A stretch of 11,103 bases of DNA from Phycisphaerae bacterium. GTDB lineage: Bacteria; Planctomycetota; Phycisphaerae; Phycisphaerales; SM1A02. The translations under genes and the position numbers were made by a program. The notes under the pieces were generated by a model, which saw only the letters and a program-made list of their open reading frames with translations, searched no databases and was not told the DNA's origin. Positions 1 through 7,706 of this stretch are shown piece after piece. The stretch lies in assembly GCA_002683195.1 (NCBI GenBank), contig NYSW01000016.1:1-11103 (forward strand), in the 5' to 3' direction. The first letter of the stretch is position 1. Each line of letters opens with the position of its first letter.

Positions 1-618
1 TACCACGCGACCAGCAATGGATACCCCGCCGCCATCCTCTTCTTCCTCGACAACGGCGGGGGCCGCACCACATCCTGGGATTTCGATCACCGAGGAGACG
101 GCACGATCGAACCGGGCCCGATCTGGAATTATCTCGACGGACCCGAGTCCGTCTTCCAATGCCCGGAGTTCCGAGGCTCCAGCACCTTCGGAAGTGATCC
201 TGCCACCGGCTACAACTACAACACCACCTACATCGGAGCCGAAGGACGGTTTCCCATTCCCAGCGCCGGAGGCATGCTCGAAGGCTGGGACAACTGCCGT
301 CGCGGTCTGCCCGCCGCCTCCCATCGCCGTCCAGACACCACCGCGATCTTCGGAGACGGCGGATGGCGGGATGGCGCAAACAAGTTCATGCGTTCCCCGT
401 CCAACACCGTGGAGGTCGACCTCGGGTTGGTCCACGGGGGCACCCAGGCCTTCCGGCATCGCGGTTGTACGAATTTCTGCTGCCTCGATGGCCACGTCGA
501 ATCTCAGGAGGTCGCTTTCGAGGGCGAGCATGCGAATGACCACCTCCTGACCACGATCACCGGTTTTCCTCGCAACGGTTTTCTCAGCGACGACGATTCC
601 GCCTACGCCCCACGCTGA
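1..618 (+). CDS. Prepilin-like H-X9-DG protein (5' end outside window)
   Basis: The frame is open from the first base to the TGA at 616-618, giving 205 residues of a C-terminal part. The N-terminal methylation/cleavage signal and transmembrane helix expected of this family lie upstream of the window. The diagnostic feature is a His followed by exactly nine residues and then Asp-Gly (His codon 457-459, Asp-Gly codons 487-492), inside a stretch reading FRHRGCTNFCCLDGHVE. This is the H-X9-DG C-terminal motif of the DUF1559-type pseudopilin-like proteins that planctomycetes carry in many copies. A tyrosine/asparagine-rich stretch (YNYNTTY, near 211-231) also fits. By analogy it is exported and attached through a type II secretion or pilin-like pathway, but the role of these proteins is poorly known. 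Cys residues around the motif could form disulfides. The next gene starts 42 bp downstream on the same strand. The family call is firm; function is unknown. Confidence 0.88.
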   Translation, partial: YHATSNGYPAAILFFLDNGGGRTTSWDFDHRGDGTIEPGPIWNYLDGPESVFQCPEFRGSSTFGSDPATGYNYNTTYIGAEGRFPIPSAGGMLEGWDNCRRGLPAASHRRPDTTAIFGDGGWRDGANKFMRSPSNTVEVDLGLVHGGTQAFRHRGCTNFCCLDGHVESQEVAFEGEHANDHLLTTITGFPRNGFLSDDDSAYAPR

Positions 619-660
619 TTCCGTTTCGCCCGGGCCCGGCTCGGCCGTATCATCCGGTTC

Positions 661-1413
661 ATGCGCACCACCTCCGCCGAACCCCGAGTCGAAGAGATCC
701 ACTTCGATGCCTTCGCCGCGAGCCTCTCCGCTCGCGTGGACATGCCCGCACGCCCTCCTCATTCGATGGTGATGATGCTGTCCGGCCTCGCCATGTTCGG
801 TCTGGATGCCGAACGCCCCGCTACCCGGGGGCTCCAGAATTTCGGTGATGATCTCGCGATGGCGTTGGTGGCTTCCGGACGAGGCGTGGTCCGCCCCGAT
901 CCATTCGAAGCCGATCGCGAGGCCGATGGTTGCGTGGACGCCGTGACGTCGCTCGGCCGAGCCATTCGCGAACACTGGCCCGACGTGCCGGTGGTTCATC
1001 TCGGCCTCTCCGCCGCCGCGCCACTGATCGCGGTCGCCGGGGATCCGAAGGCACCGGCCGCGGGTTTCATCCTGATCTCACCCCCGATCCTCGAGACCTA
1101 CGGAAATCGACCGGATCGACTCGACCTCGCCTTGTCGGAATCGCTCGGCATCCCGCCGGAAATCGCGTCGAACCTCGGAGCCCGAGGCCCGATGCACGCC
1201 GGAGCTTCGGTCGCACCCCGCGCCCTGGTGGTCCATGGTGCCGCCGATGTCCTCGTACCACCCTCGGATGCCATCGGATGGCGGGCGTCGCTCGCCGCCG
1301 CAGGGGTCGATGCCGCGAGGATTGAAATCGGTTTCGCCGGCCATGACCTGGCGCCGTGCCACGATGCCGCCCTGGATGCGATCGTGGAACACCTCGACGA
1401 GATCGACGCGTGA
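661..1413 (+). CDS. Alpha/beta hydrolase fold protein
   Basis: This 250-residue protein has a recognisable alpha/beta hydrolase triad in the usual order. The nucleophile elbow is GLSAAA with Ser117. The acid sits in HGAADVLVP, with Asp196 after a hydrophobic strand, and the base is His228 in GFAGHD. An early strand (MVMMLSGLAMFG, 36-47) would carry the oxyanion-hole region. The arrangement resembles small dienelactone-hydrolase or lysophospholipase-like enzymes, but the substrate cannot be told. There is no signal peptide or membrane segment, so it is probably cytoplasmic. The ATG at 661 has no clear Shine-Dalgarno sequence; the next in-frame Met is residue 28. Its stop TGA (1411-1413) overlaps the GTG start of moeA by the four bases GTGA, so the two are almost certainly cotranscribed and translationally coupled. 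A role in molybdenum cofactor metabolism is only suggested by this position. Confidence 0.85.
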   Translation: MRTTSAEPRVEEIHFDAFAASLSARVDMPARPPHSMVMMLSGLAMFGLDAERPATRGLQNFGDDLAMALVASGRGVVRPDPFEADREADGCVDAVTSLGRAIREHWPDVPVVHLGLSAAAPLIAVAGDPKAPAAGFILISPPILETYGNRPDRLDLALSESLGIPPEIASNLGARGPMHAGASVAPRALVVHGAADVLVPPSDAIGWRASLAAAGVDAARIEIGFAGHDLAPCHDAALDAIVEHLDEIDA

Positions 1414-2663
1414 GTGAATCCCCTGCGGCCGTCACCCTGGACCAGGGACGAGCGGCTTTCGCCACGGGCGGGCCTGATCCCGGCGCCGAACACGTCGCAC
1501 TCGATCATCCCGGACTTGATCGTCGATTCCTCGCGGAACCGATCCTCGCCGACCGCGATCTGCCTCCATTCAACCGAGCGACCATGGATGGCATCGCCGC
1601 GAGATCCACGGACGTCCGATCGGATGCGGTGCTGTTGCTGGCGCAGACCATCGGCGCCGGCCGTTCTCCCGGCCCGGCCCCACCCCCGGGCCAGGCGGTC
1701 GCCATCGCCACCGGAGCGGCGGTGCCGGAAGGACTCGATGTGGTGGTCGAGAAGGAGCGGCTGATCCAGGAGTCGATCGACGGCCGGGCGGCCGTCAGAA
1801 TCCTCGTGAATGAAGCCCGACCGGGGCGTTCCATCCATCCCCGCGGCAGCGATGCCCGCCGGGCCGACGCGCTGGTCCGGCCGGGCGTCCGGGTCACTCC
1901 CGTGGTGGTGGCGATCGCCGCCACCGTCGGCACGGTACGGCTGCCCGTTCGCATTCGTCCTCGGATCTCGATTCTGACCACTGGAGACGAACTCCGACCT
2001 CCCGAAGATCCGCTGGACCAGGCTGGCGACGAGGTGCGGATCCGGAACGGAAACGGCCCGATGCTTGCCGCGTTGCTCGAAGACTTCGGCGCAGAAGTCA
2101 TGGCGATCGATCACGTCGCGGATGATCTGGCCGCCACCACGGCCGCGATCCAAGGTCGACTTCGAGATTCGGATCTCGTCTTGTCCGTGGGCGGGGTGAG
2201 CGCCGGCGATCGGGACTTCGTACCCCGGGCGGCAAGCGAACTCGGCCTCGAACCTGGAGGCCGAGGGGTTCGAGTGCAACCCGGTCGTCCGCTCTCGTGG
2301 TGGACCCGCGATGGCCGAATCCGCCTGGCCGGCCTGCCGGGGAATCCGGTTTCCGCCCTGGTCTGCGCGCATGTGTTCATTCGAGGCTGGATCCATGCCG
2401 GCCTCGGTCTGGACACCGACATTCCGTGGACTCCAAGAATTCTCGCCGCCGATGTCCGGCCAAATCCTCATCGCACCGCCTGTCGACCGGCGACCTTCCA
2501 GATCGCTCCCGATGGTCGCGCCCTGGTCCGGATCGCGGGCTGGAACGGCTCGGGAGATCTTCCACATCTGATCGGCACTCACGGCCTGGCGCGACTGCCC
2601 GAACAATCCGAGGTCGTGCCCGCCGGCACCGTCATCGATACGCTCGGCTGGTCCCTCGCGTGA
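1410..2663 (+). CDS. moeA: Molybdopterin molybdenumtransferase MoeA
   Basis: MoeA inserts molybdate into adenylylated molybdopterin, the last common step of molybdenum cofactor synthesis in the cytoplasm. The 417-residue product matches the usual length of about 410. Family motifs appear in order: LPPFNRATMDG (51-61, with the conserved Asp60), ATGAAVPEG (100-108), TTGDEL (190-195), SVGGVSAGD (259-267) in the MPT-binding domain, PGRP (291-294) and GLPGNPVSA (308-316). These cover the N-terminal lobes, the molybdopterin-binding domain (about 184-330) and the C-terminal beta-barrel domain (about 340-415). The GTG at 1410 is chosen because it gives the 4-base GTGA overlap with the upstream hydrolase stop and a normal N-terminus. 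A longer in-frame extension to 1356 would overlap the hydrolase by 58 bp. moaD follows 31 bp downstream, so these two genes belong to one Moco operon. No key motif is missing. Confidence 0.95.
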   Translation: MSESPAAVTLDQGRAAFATGGPDPGAEHVALDHPGLDRRFLAEPILADRDLPPFNRATMDGIAARSTDVRSDAVLLLAQTIGAGRSPGPAPPPGQAVAIATGAAVPEGLDVVVEKERLIQESIDGRAAVRILVNEARPGRSIHPRGSDARRADALVRPGVRVTPVVVAIAATVGTVRLPVRIRPRISILTTGDELRPPEDPLDQAGDEVRIRNGNGPMLAALLEDFGAEVMAIDHVADDLAATTAAIQGRLRDSDLVLSVGGVSAGDRDFVPRAASELGLEPGGRGVRVQPGRPLSWWTRDGRIRLAGLPGNPVSALVCAHVFIRGWIHAGLGLDTDIPWTPRILAADVRPNPHRTACRPATFQIAPDGRALVRIAGWNGSGDLPHLIGTHGLARLPEQSEVVPAGTVIDTLGWSLA

Positions 2664-2694
2664 AGCCGCCGCCACCACTCGGACTCCATCCGCA

Positions 2695-2970
2695 ATGAAT
2701 CCCGTTGAAAACGCTGTTCGCCGATTGAACCTTCGCCTGCATGCCATGCTGGAAGATGCCGCCGGCGTCTCCATGGTGGAAATCGAACTTCCGTCCGATG
2801 ACCAGACGCCGGCCGCCGCCTTTGAAGCCGCGATCGACCTTCACCCCGGTCTCGCCGAATGGCGAGGCGTGGTGGCCTTCGCGGTCGAGACCAGAATGCT
2901 TCTTCCGCGGACAACGATTCCCAGCGACGTTCGAACGCTCGACGCCCTGCCGCCGGTCTCCGGTGGCTGA
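2695..2970 (+). CDS. moaD: MoaD-like molybdopterin synthase sulfur carrier
   Basis: The 91-residue protein looks anonymous at first, but its C-terminus is PPVSGG. That is the ubiquitin-like MoaD tail (PPVTGG in E. coli), whose final Gly-Gly is adenylylated and thiocarboxylated. The body fits the beta-grasp pattern: a first strand and helix around LNLRLHAMLEDAAG (11-24), a second strand VEIELP (28-33), a helix before HPGLAEW (50-56), and a strand VVAFAVETR (59-67) matching the AVN region of MoaD. With MoaE it would donate sulfur to convert cPMP to molybdopterin. Its place 31 bp after moeA supports this. MoaE and the activating enzyme MoeB are not in the window. ATG 2695 lacks a clear ribosome site. 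The stop lies only 16 bp from the end of convergent mutL. The role is inferred from the motif and neighbours, not from a search. Confidence 0.87.
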   Translation: MNPVENAVRRLNLRLHAMLEDAAGVSMVEIELPSDDQTPAAAFEAAIDLHPGLAEWRGVVAFAVETRMLLPRTTIPSDVRTLDALPPVSGG

Positions 2971-2986
2971 AGGTCGTCCGGGTCGA

Positions 2987-4942
2987 TCAGCCGGAGGATC
3001 GACCGAAACGTCGTTCGAGTTCGGCGATCGGAATCCTGAGGTGCGTCGGACGACCGTGGGGACAGCTGGCTCCCCGGTCGATCTGGTCCCGCATTTCCAG
3101 CAGCCGAGCGATCTCCTTCGGGCGAAGTCGGTCCCCGGCTTTCACCGCCGCCTTGCAACTCATCATGTCCAGAACCTCGGCGATGGCGGCCTCGTCGTCA
3201 TCACGGTCGATGTCCCCCGCCGCGGCCCGTTCCAGGAGCTCTGAAACGAAAGGCGCCGCTTCGACCCGGCGCGAGAGGAGAAGCGACGGAAAAGCATGCA
3301 CCGCGACCGAACGCGGGCCGGCGGGGGCGGCGTCGATTCCAAGTCGCTCCAGGAGCGGACCGATGGTCTCCAACGCCGCGATCTGGGAAGGATCGGCGTC
3401 AAAGACCTCCGGTACGAGTTGACGCTGCGATTCCAACGGGCCGTCGGCCATTCGTTGCGACAACATCTCGAACATGACCCGTTCATGCAGTGCATGCTGG
3501 TCGATGATGACCAGCCCCTGCTCGTCCTGAGTCACCAGGAATGACTCGTGGATCTGAAGCACCGCATCGGCGCCGACCAGGGTCGGAAGCACGTCGATCG
3601 CCTCGATCTCGCGTTCATCACCGATCACGCTGCCGGTTTCCTCCGGAGCCCGAAGGTCGCCGCCGGGCGACTTCACCGATTCGACCGCGGCCCGCATCGC
3701 CGCCACCGACGGCGTGACGCCCGTCCGAGAGGCGGGGAACGATCCGCGCGGCGTCGCCCCGGTCCGTTCGCCGGAGAATGATCCCGATGGACTTCCCGGG
3801 CCATCGGTCCCCACCGGAGCGGGTGTGACGCCGGAATTCGAATCGGATGTCGTCGGCCGGTCACCGCCGAAAGAGGCGTTCGGAAATGCCGGGCTGGTGT
3901 CTCCGGCCGCATCGCCGAGTGGAATGTCGCGGGCGAGATCAGCCTCGACCAGGGCGGCCCGAACCGCCCGCCGAATGAGACCGTGAAGCGGCCGGGCCTC
4001 GCGGAATCGAACTTCAGTCTTCGCCGGGTGAACGTTGACGTCGACCCGGGAGGGATCCATCTCGAGATGAATGACGCCGATCGGGTGTCGCCCGGGATCG
4101 ACCAGTCCGCGAAAACCTTCCTTGAGGGCATGGGCCAGCGAGCGATCGACGATCGCCCGGCCGTTCAGAACGAATCGCTGCTGCCGCGACGTCGGGCGGG
4201 CCGTCTCGGGCACGCCCACCAGCCCCCAACAGGTCACGAGGGTGCCGTCCGCCGCGTCCCCGATCTCGCCGTTCACCGGGAGCAGACGCCCTTCAAGTTC
4301 CGTTCCCAGCACTCCGAGGATACGACGTGACGGGTCGTCGGTCGCCGGAAGGTCGAGCAAGGTCCGACCGTTGGAGACCAACCGAAAGCCGACCGATGGC
4401 CGGGTCAAGGCCAGGAGCCGAACCACCTCGGCGACCCGGGAAGACTCCGCGGATTCGGACTTGAGAAATCGACGCCTCGCCGGAATCGCCTGAAAGAGGT
4501 GCCGAACTTCGACTCGGGTCCCCACCGGCCCGGCGACGGGTGCGGGCTCGCTGGTCAAGCCGTCGATGACCTCGAGCCGCCAGGCCTCTTCGTGGGCGGC
4601 GGTCCGGGTTTCGAGTGAGAATCGACACACCGCGGCGATCGAGGCGAGAGCCTCGCCGCGGAATCCCATGGTCGAGATCGCATCGAGGTCGGCGGCTTCG
4701 GCCACCTTGCTCGTCGCATGCGATTCGATCGCGAGGGGCAGGTCTTCAGGATCGATGCCTCCCCCGTCGTCGGAGACGCGAATGAGATCCCGTCCACCAC
4801 CGGCGATTTCAACATCGACTCTTCCTGCGCCCGCATCAAAGGCGTTCTCAAGAAGTTCCTTGACCACGCTGGCCGGTCGTTCGACCACTTCACCGGCGGC
4901 GATCTGGTTGACGAGCGAGGCTGAAAGACGTCGGATTCGCAT
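2987..4942 (-). CDS. mutL: DNA mismatch repair protein MutL (endonuclease type)
   Basis: MutL couples mismatch recognition by MutS to strand incision and excision. The 651-residue protein has an N-terminal GHKL ATPase: LENAFDAGA with catalytic Glu32 and Asn33, DDGGGID (58-64), HATSKV (75-80) and TMGFRGEAL (91-99). DVNVHPAKTEVRF (301-313) closes the transducer domain. A poorly conserved linker runs from about 340 to 455 and contains repeated R-T-G-x-T-P units. The C-terminal dimerisation domain carries the metal-dependent nicking motif DQHA(X)2E(X)4E at 481-492, plus SCKAAVKAGD (595-604) and CPHGRPT (627-633). These mark a latent-endonuclease MutL of the kind used where MutH is absent. ATG 4942 gives the canonical start ahead of NQIAAGEVV; another ATG at 4950 is in a different frame. 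It converges with moaD and diverges from the phosphoesterase. mutS is not adjacent. Confidence 0.97.
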   Translation of the reverse strand: MRIRRLSASLVNQIAAGEVVERPASVVKELLENAFDAGAGRVDVEIAGGGRDLIRVSDDGGGIDPEDLPLAIESHATSKVAEAADLDAISTMGFRGEALASIAAVCRFSLETRTAAHEEAWRLEVIDGLTSEPAPVAGPVGTRVEVRHLFQAIPARRRFLKSESAESSRVAEVVRLLALTRPSVGFRLVSNGRTLLDLPATDDPSRRILGVLGTELEGRLLPVNGEIGDAADGTLVTCWGLVGVPETARPTSRQQRFVLNGRAIVDRSLAHALKEGFRGLVDPGRHPIGVIHLEMDPSRVDVNVHPAKTEVRFREARPLHGLIRRAVRAALVEADLARDIPLGDAAGDTSPAFPNASFGGDRPTTSDSNSGVTPAPVGTDGPGSPSGSFSGERTGATPRGSFPASRTGVTPSVAAMRAAVESVKSPGGDLRAPEETGSVIGDEREIEAIDVLPTLVGADAVLQIHESFLVTQDEQGLVIIDQHALHERVMFEMLSQRMADGPLESQRQLVPEVFDADPSQIAALETIGPLLERLGIDAAPAGPRSVAVHAFPSLLLSRRVEAAPFVSELLERAAAGDIDRDDDEAAIAEVLDMMSCKAAVKAGDRLRPKEIARLLEMRDQIDRGASCPHGRPTHLRIPIAELERRFGRSSG

Positions 4943-5057
4943 CGAGTCATGCTACCGGGATCACGCCTCGAATCAGTCCTGAAGGTCCTGAAACTGGATC
5001 TGCACGGCCGGATCAGCCGAAACCCTGTGGGTAAGTCGTCGTTTGAAATGGAGCTGG
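4943..5057. other. Divergent intergenic region between mutL and the phosphoesterase
   Basis: These 115 bp must hold the promoters of both mutL (leftward) and the phosphoesterase gene (rightward), because the two genes point away from each other. No convincing -35/-10 pair can be read by eye on either strand, and there is no obvious operator or hairpin. Confidence 0.4.
5050..5053 (+). promoter_or_regulatory. Ribosome binding site of the metallophosphoesterase
   Basis: GGAG lies four bases before the ATG at 5058. It decides the start over an in-frame TTG at 5043, which would add five residues (MKWSW) and has no comparable site. The protein from 5058 begins directly with the first strand leading to the metal motif GDVHG. 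Confidence 0.55.
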
Positions 5058-5798
5058 ATGAATTCGATCGTGATCGGTGACGTGCATGGGTGCGGCGAGG
5101 AACTCGAGGAGCTCCTCGAGTTCCTGCTGGAACGTGATCCCTCGGTCAGAATCCGTCTGGTCGGGGACCTCCTGACCAAGGGGCCCGAACCCGCGAGGGT
5201 GGTCCGGGTGCTCGACCGTCTCCGGGCCTCGGGCGTCGATGTGGCGTCGGTGTGCGGAAACCACGATCTTCGGCTTTTCACCGCCTTCGTTCGACTGGGC
5301 ATCGGGCGTCCGCTGGCCAGCCTCCGCGGCACGGAACGAGCGACCATCGAACGCCTCATCGCGACCGGCGGTCTGGCGTCGGCCCGACGCCTGATGAGTG
5401 AGACCGTCGATCGAACCCGCTGCACCGCCGGTGCCGCGACCGTGGTTCATGCCGGCATCGATCCAGTCCGTGGCCTGCAAGGAACCTCGGATCACGAGCT
5501 CGTTCATCGGAAGGCGCGATCCGGGAGACGTCATTGGTGGAAGGATTACGACGGCGACGACGGGTTGATCGTCGTCGGCCACAAGCCGATGCGATCGCCG
5601 CTCCGGGTCACCCGGGACCACCTTCCGATCGTGGTCAACGTCGATACCGGATGCGTCAACGGCGGGCGGCTTTCCGCCTACCACGTGGAGGAAGACGCCT
5701 TCATTTCGGTCGAATCCCGCCAGTCACGAACGAGACGGCGAGGAATGCGCCTGGAGTCACCCGATTCCCTCGATCGCCCCGTCGGCCTTGCTGGCTGA
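5058..5798 (+). CDS. ApaH/PPP-family metallophosphoesterase
   Basis: The 246-residue product has the full set of dimetal phosphoesterase motifs: GDVHG (Asp8, His10), GDLLTKGPE (Asp37), GNHD (Asn68, His69), VHAGI (His131) and VVGHKP (His175), then VDTGCVNGGRL (195-205). GDLLTKGP and GNHDLRLFTAF resemble the diadenosine tetraphosphatase ApaH (GDLVARGP, GNHDLHL). The VDTGC-GG ending is shared by ApaH and PrpE-type enzymes. It probably hydrolyses a phosphoanhydride or phosphoester in the cytoplasm. Ap4A is the natural guess, but protein phosphatase activity cannot be excluded. It is slightly shorter than ApaH (about 280). The Arg after the second metal motif is Lys41 here. The C-terminal tail (about 220-246) is Arg/Ser-rich and probably disordered. 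The gene stands alone, divergent from mutL and converging on nadE with 23 bp between stops. A 28-bp perfect palindrome lies near its 5' end. Confidence 0.9.
   Translation: MNSIVIGDVHGCGEELEELLEFLLERDPSVRIRLVGDLLTKGPEPARVVRVLDRLRASGVDVASVCGNHDLRLFTAFVRLGIGRPLASLRGTERATIERLIATGGLASARRLMSETVDRTRCTAGAATVVHAGIDPVRGLQGTSDHELVHRKARSGRRHWWKDYDGDDGLIVVGHKPMRSPLRVTRDHLPIVVNVDTGCVNGGRLSAYHVEEDAFISVESRQSRTRRRGMRLESPDSLDRPVGLAG
5098..5125. repeat. 28-bp perfect palindrome inside the phosphoesterase gene
   Basis: The 28 bases are exactly their own reverse complement, centred on GGAGCTCC with flanking CTCGAG sites. They fall in codons 15-23 of the phosphoesterase, where alternating Glu (GAG, GAA) and Leu/Phe (CTC, TTC) codons are complements of one another. 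The helix-forming E-E-L-E-E-L-L-E-F run alone could explain the symmetry. The mRNA could fold here about 40 nt after the start codon. Confidence 0.85.
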
Positions 5799-5821
5799 AG
5801 GCGACTCGGCTTCGCGGCCAC

Positions 5822-7495
5822 TCAAGAACGCCAACGAGCGACCAGAGGCATCTCCCGGCCACGCCCGAAGGTTCGGGGCGAGAGCTTGGGGATGATCGTC
5901 GCCTGATGTCGCTTGAACTCACTGGTCGCAAGGAGCCATTCGATTCGACCGGACATGGCGGAATCCAGACCGCCGTCCGCGATCAGGGCTTCCGGCGATC
6001 GAGCGTCGTCGATCCGGCCTCGAAGATAGGAATCGAGGAGGTCGTACGGCGGAAGCGAGTCGTCGTCTCGCTGATCGGGGCGGAGCTCGGCCGACGGAGG
6101 CTTTTCGATGCTGGCGACCGGAATCGGCGGCGCCTTGAAGCCCAGGCGTCGATGGCAGTCATTCATCCATCGGGAGAGTTCGAAGACTTCGGTCTTGTAG
6201 AGATCTCCGATCGGGGCCATTCCGCCGCACATGTCGCCGTAGAGGGTCGAGTAGCCCACGGCCAATTCGCTCTTGTTGCTGGTGGACAACAGAAGATGAC
6301 GACGCGCGTTGGACAGGGCCATCAGCAACAGCCCGCGGCTTCGAGCCTGCACGTTCTCATCCGCCAATCCTTCCAGCCCCTCCCCGTCGTGACGCAGCAC
6401 CGGATCCAATGCCGCGGCGACCGTGGTGTGCATCGCCTCGATCGGAATCTCTTCGGCCCGGATGCCCAGGGCTTCGGCGGAGAGCCGGGCATCTCGCTTC
6501 GATCCTTCGGAGGAGAAGCGGCTGGGGAGCAGAACTCCAAGCACCGCATCGGGACCGAGGGCCGCGACCGCGAGGGCGACGACCAGCGCCGAATCGATGC
6601 CACCGGAGAGCCCGAGCAGCACCGAGGCATGCCCACTCCCTCGAACGTAGTCGCGGATGGCCACGCGAATCGCGTGAAAATGCTCTTCCACCGTTGCCAT
6701 GTCCGTCGTGGTCGTCCCCGCCTGTTCCTGGACGTCCGCGATCACCAGGTGATCCTCGAATCGAGGTGAGGCCGCACCGATCGATCCATCCGGGTGAACC
6801 AGCATCGAACCACCGTCGAACACCAGGTCATCGTGAGCGCCGACCTGGTTCGCCATCGCCACCGGCGCCTCGATCGAGGCCGCGGCGGCGGCGAGGATCT
6901 CCCGATGTCGACCGTGCTTCCCGGCCACGAAGGGACTGGCACTGGGACTCACCACCAGATCACACCCCCGACCCTGGAGCATCGCCACCGGATCGACCTC
7001 GTACCGACGAGACACCCCGGCATCCTCCGCCCGCCAGAGATCTTCGCAGACCAGGACCCCGATCCGACGACGAACGCCGTCGGCCTCCAGTTCGAAGACC
7101 AGCGGAGCCTTTCCGGGTTCAAACCAACGAGCCTCGTCGAAGACGTCGTAGGTGGGAAGCAGCATCTTGTCGTACCACGCCTCAACCCGTCCGTTTCGGC
7201 AGAGCGCCACCGCATTGGAGATCGGACGGGAGCCCCCCTCGACGCGACGAGGCGAACCGACGAGGGTGGGCAGCGGAAGATCGACGGCGAGCCGTTGGAC
7301 CGCGGCTTCACAGGCCGGCACGACTTCCTCCCGAAGCAGGAGGTCACGTGGCGGGTATCCGAGAATCGCGAGTTCCGGCAGTACCAGAAGATCGGCGCCG
7401 GCATCGACAGCCTCGCGTCCGAGCCTGCGGATCGAGTCTGCATTCCCGGCGAGGTCACCGATCGTCACGTCGAACTGAGCGAGAGCCACTTTCAT
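5822..7495 (-). CDS. nadE: Glutamine-dependent NAD+ synthetase
   Basis: NadE amidates nicotinic acid adenine dinucleotide to NAD+, using ATP and ammonia released from glutamine. The 557-residue protein is the two-domain form (usually 540-580). The N-terminal nitrilase-like glutaminase has the Glu-Lys-Cys triad: Glu41 in LPELAILGYPPRD, Lys110 in YDKMLLPTYDVFDE, and Cys150 in VCEDLW. The C-terminal ATP-pyrophosphatase domain begins near 275 with the P-loop SGGIDS (297-302). It continues through STSNKSE (404-410), YSTLYGDMCGG (415-425) and PIGDLYKTEVF (428-438). The ATG at 7495 is chosen because MKVALAQFD is the usual family N-terminus; an in-frame extension to 7615 would be Arg-rich and would run into the upstream terminator. 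The leader 7496-7610 contains a possible TTGACC -35 element but no matching -10. It converges with the phosphoesterase and is separated from the regulator upstream by a terminator. Confidence 0.97.
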   Translation of the reverse strand: MKVALAQFDVTIGDLAGNADSIRRLGREAVDAGADLLVLPELAILGYPPRDLLLREEVVPACEAAVQRLAVDLPLPTLVGSPRRVEGGSRPISNAVALCRNGRVEAWYDKMLLPTYDVFDEARWFEPGKAPLVFELEADGVRRRIGVLVCEDLWRAEDAGVSRRYEVDPVAMLQGRGCDLVVSPSASPFVAGKHGRHREILAAAAASIEAPVAMANQVGAHDDLVFDGGSMLVHPDGSIGAASPRFEDHLVIADVQEQAGTTTTDMATVEEHFHAIRVAIRDYVRGSGHASVLLGLSGGIDSALVVALAVAALGPDAVLGVLLPSRFSSEGSKRDARLSAEALGIRAEEIPIEAMHTTVAAALDPVLRHDGEGLEGLADENVQARSRGLLLMALSNARRHLLLSTSNKSELAVGYSTLYGDMCGGMAPIGDLYKTEVFELSRWMNDCHRRLGFKAPPIPVASIEKPPSAELRPDQRDDDSLPPYDLLDSYLRGRIDDARSPEALIADGGLDSAMSGRIEWLLATSEFKRHQATIIPKLSPRTFGRGREMPLVARWRS

Positions 7496-7610
7496 GGTCC
7501 GCAAGCCTAGCACGACCCGCCCCCCGATCGTCGTCTGGAGTCGCCGACCCCCGGGTCGGTCAACGGCCGGGCTCCGGGCTCGACCGCGGAGGACCACTCC
7601 CGAGTCCGAC

Positions 7611-7657
7611 TTCAAAAGACCACGCCCCGCCGCGGCCCAGAGGCCGAGGCGGGGCGT
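7611..7657 (-). terminator. Rho-independent terminator of the regulator gene
   Basis: Read on the minus strand, a perfect 10-bp G+C-rich arm pair (7648-7657 with 7622-7631) is extended inward by one mismatch and five more pairs (7642-7646 with 7633-7637) around a four-base loop. The sequence GTCTTTT follows. It lies about 50 bp after the stop of the regulator gene and ahead of nadE, so it should isolate nadE from the regulator transcript. There is no U-tract for plus-strand transcription. Confidence 0.85.
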
Positions 7658-7706
7658 ACCCGCGTCCTTGCGGGGCGTCCCCTTCCGGGGACCGCCGGTC
7701 CTTCGT

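Noticed and set aside
630..639. A 10-bp CCGGGCCCGG palindrome between the H-X9-DG gene and the hydrolase
   Set aside because: It has no loop-and-tail structure of a terminator, and short G+C palindromes are common in this composition.
1098..2774. A 558-codon open frame antisense to moeA and the hydrolase
   Set aside because: It lies wholly opposite well-supported genes, its product is Arg/Gly/Pro-rich with no motif, and long antisense frames are expected in G+C-rich DNA.
7677..7692. A second small hairpin (GTCCCC/GGGGAC) just after the regulator stop
   Set aside because: It lacks a T-run and is overshadowed by the much stronger terminator at 7611-7657.
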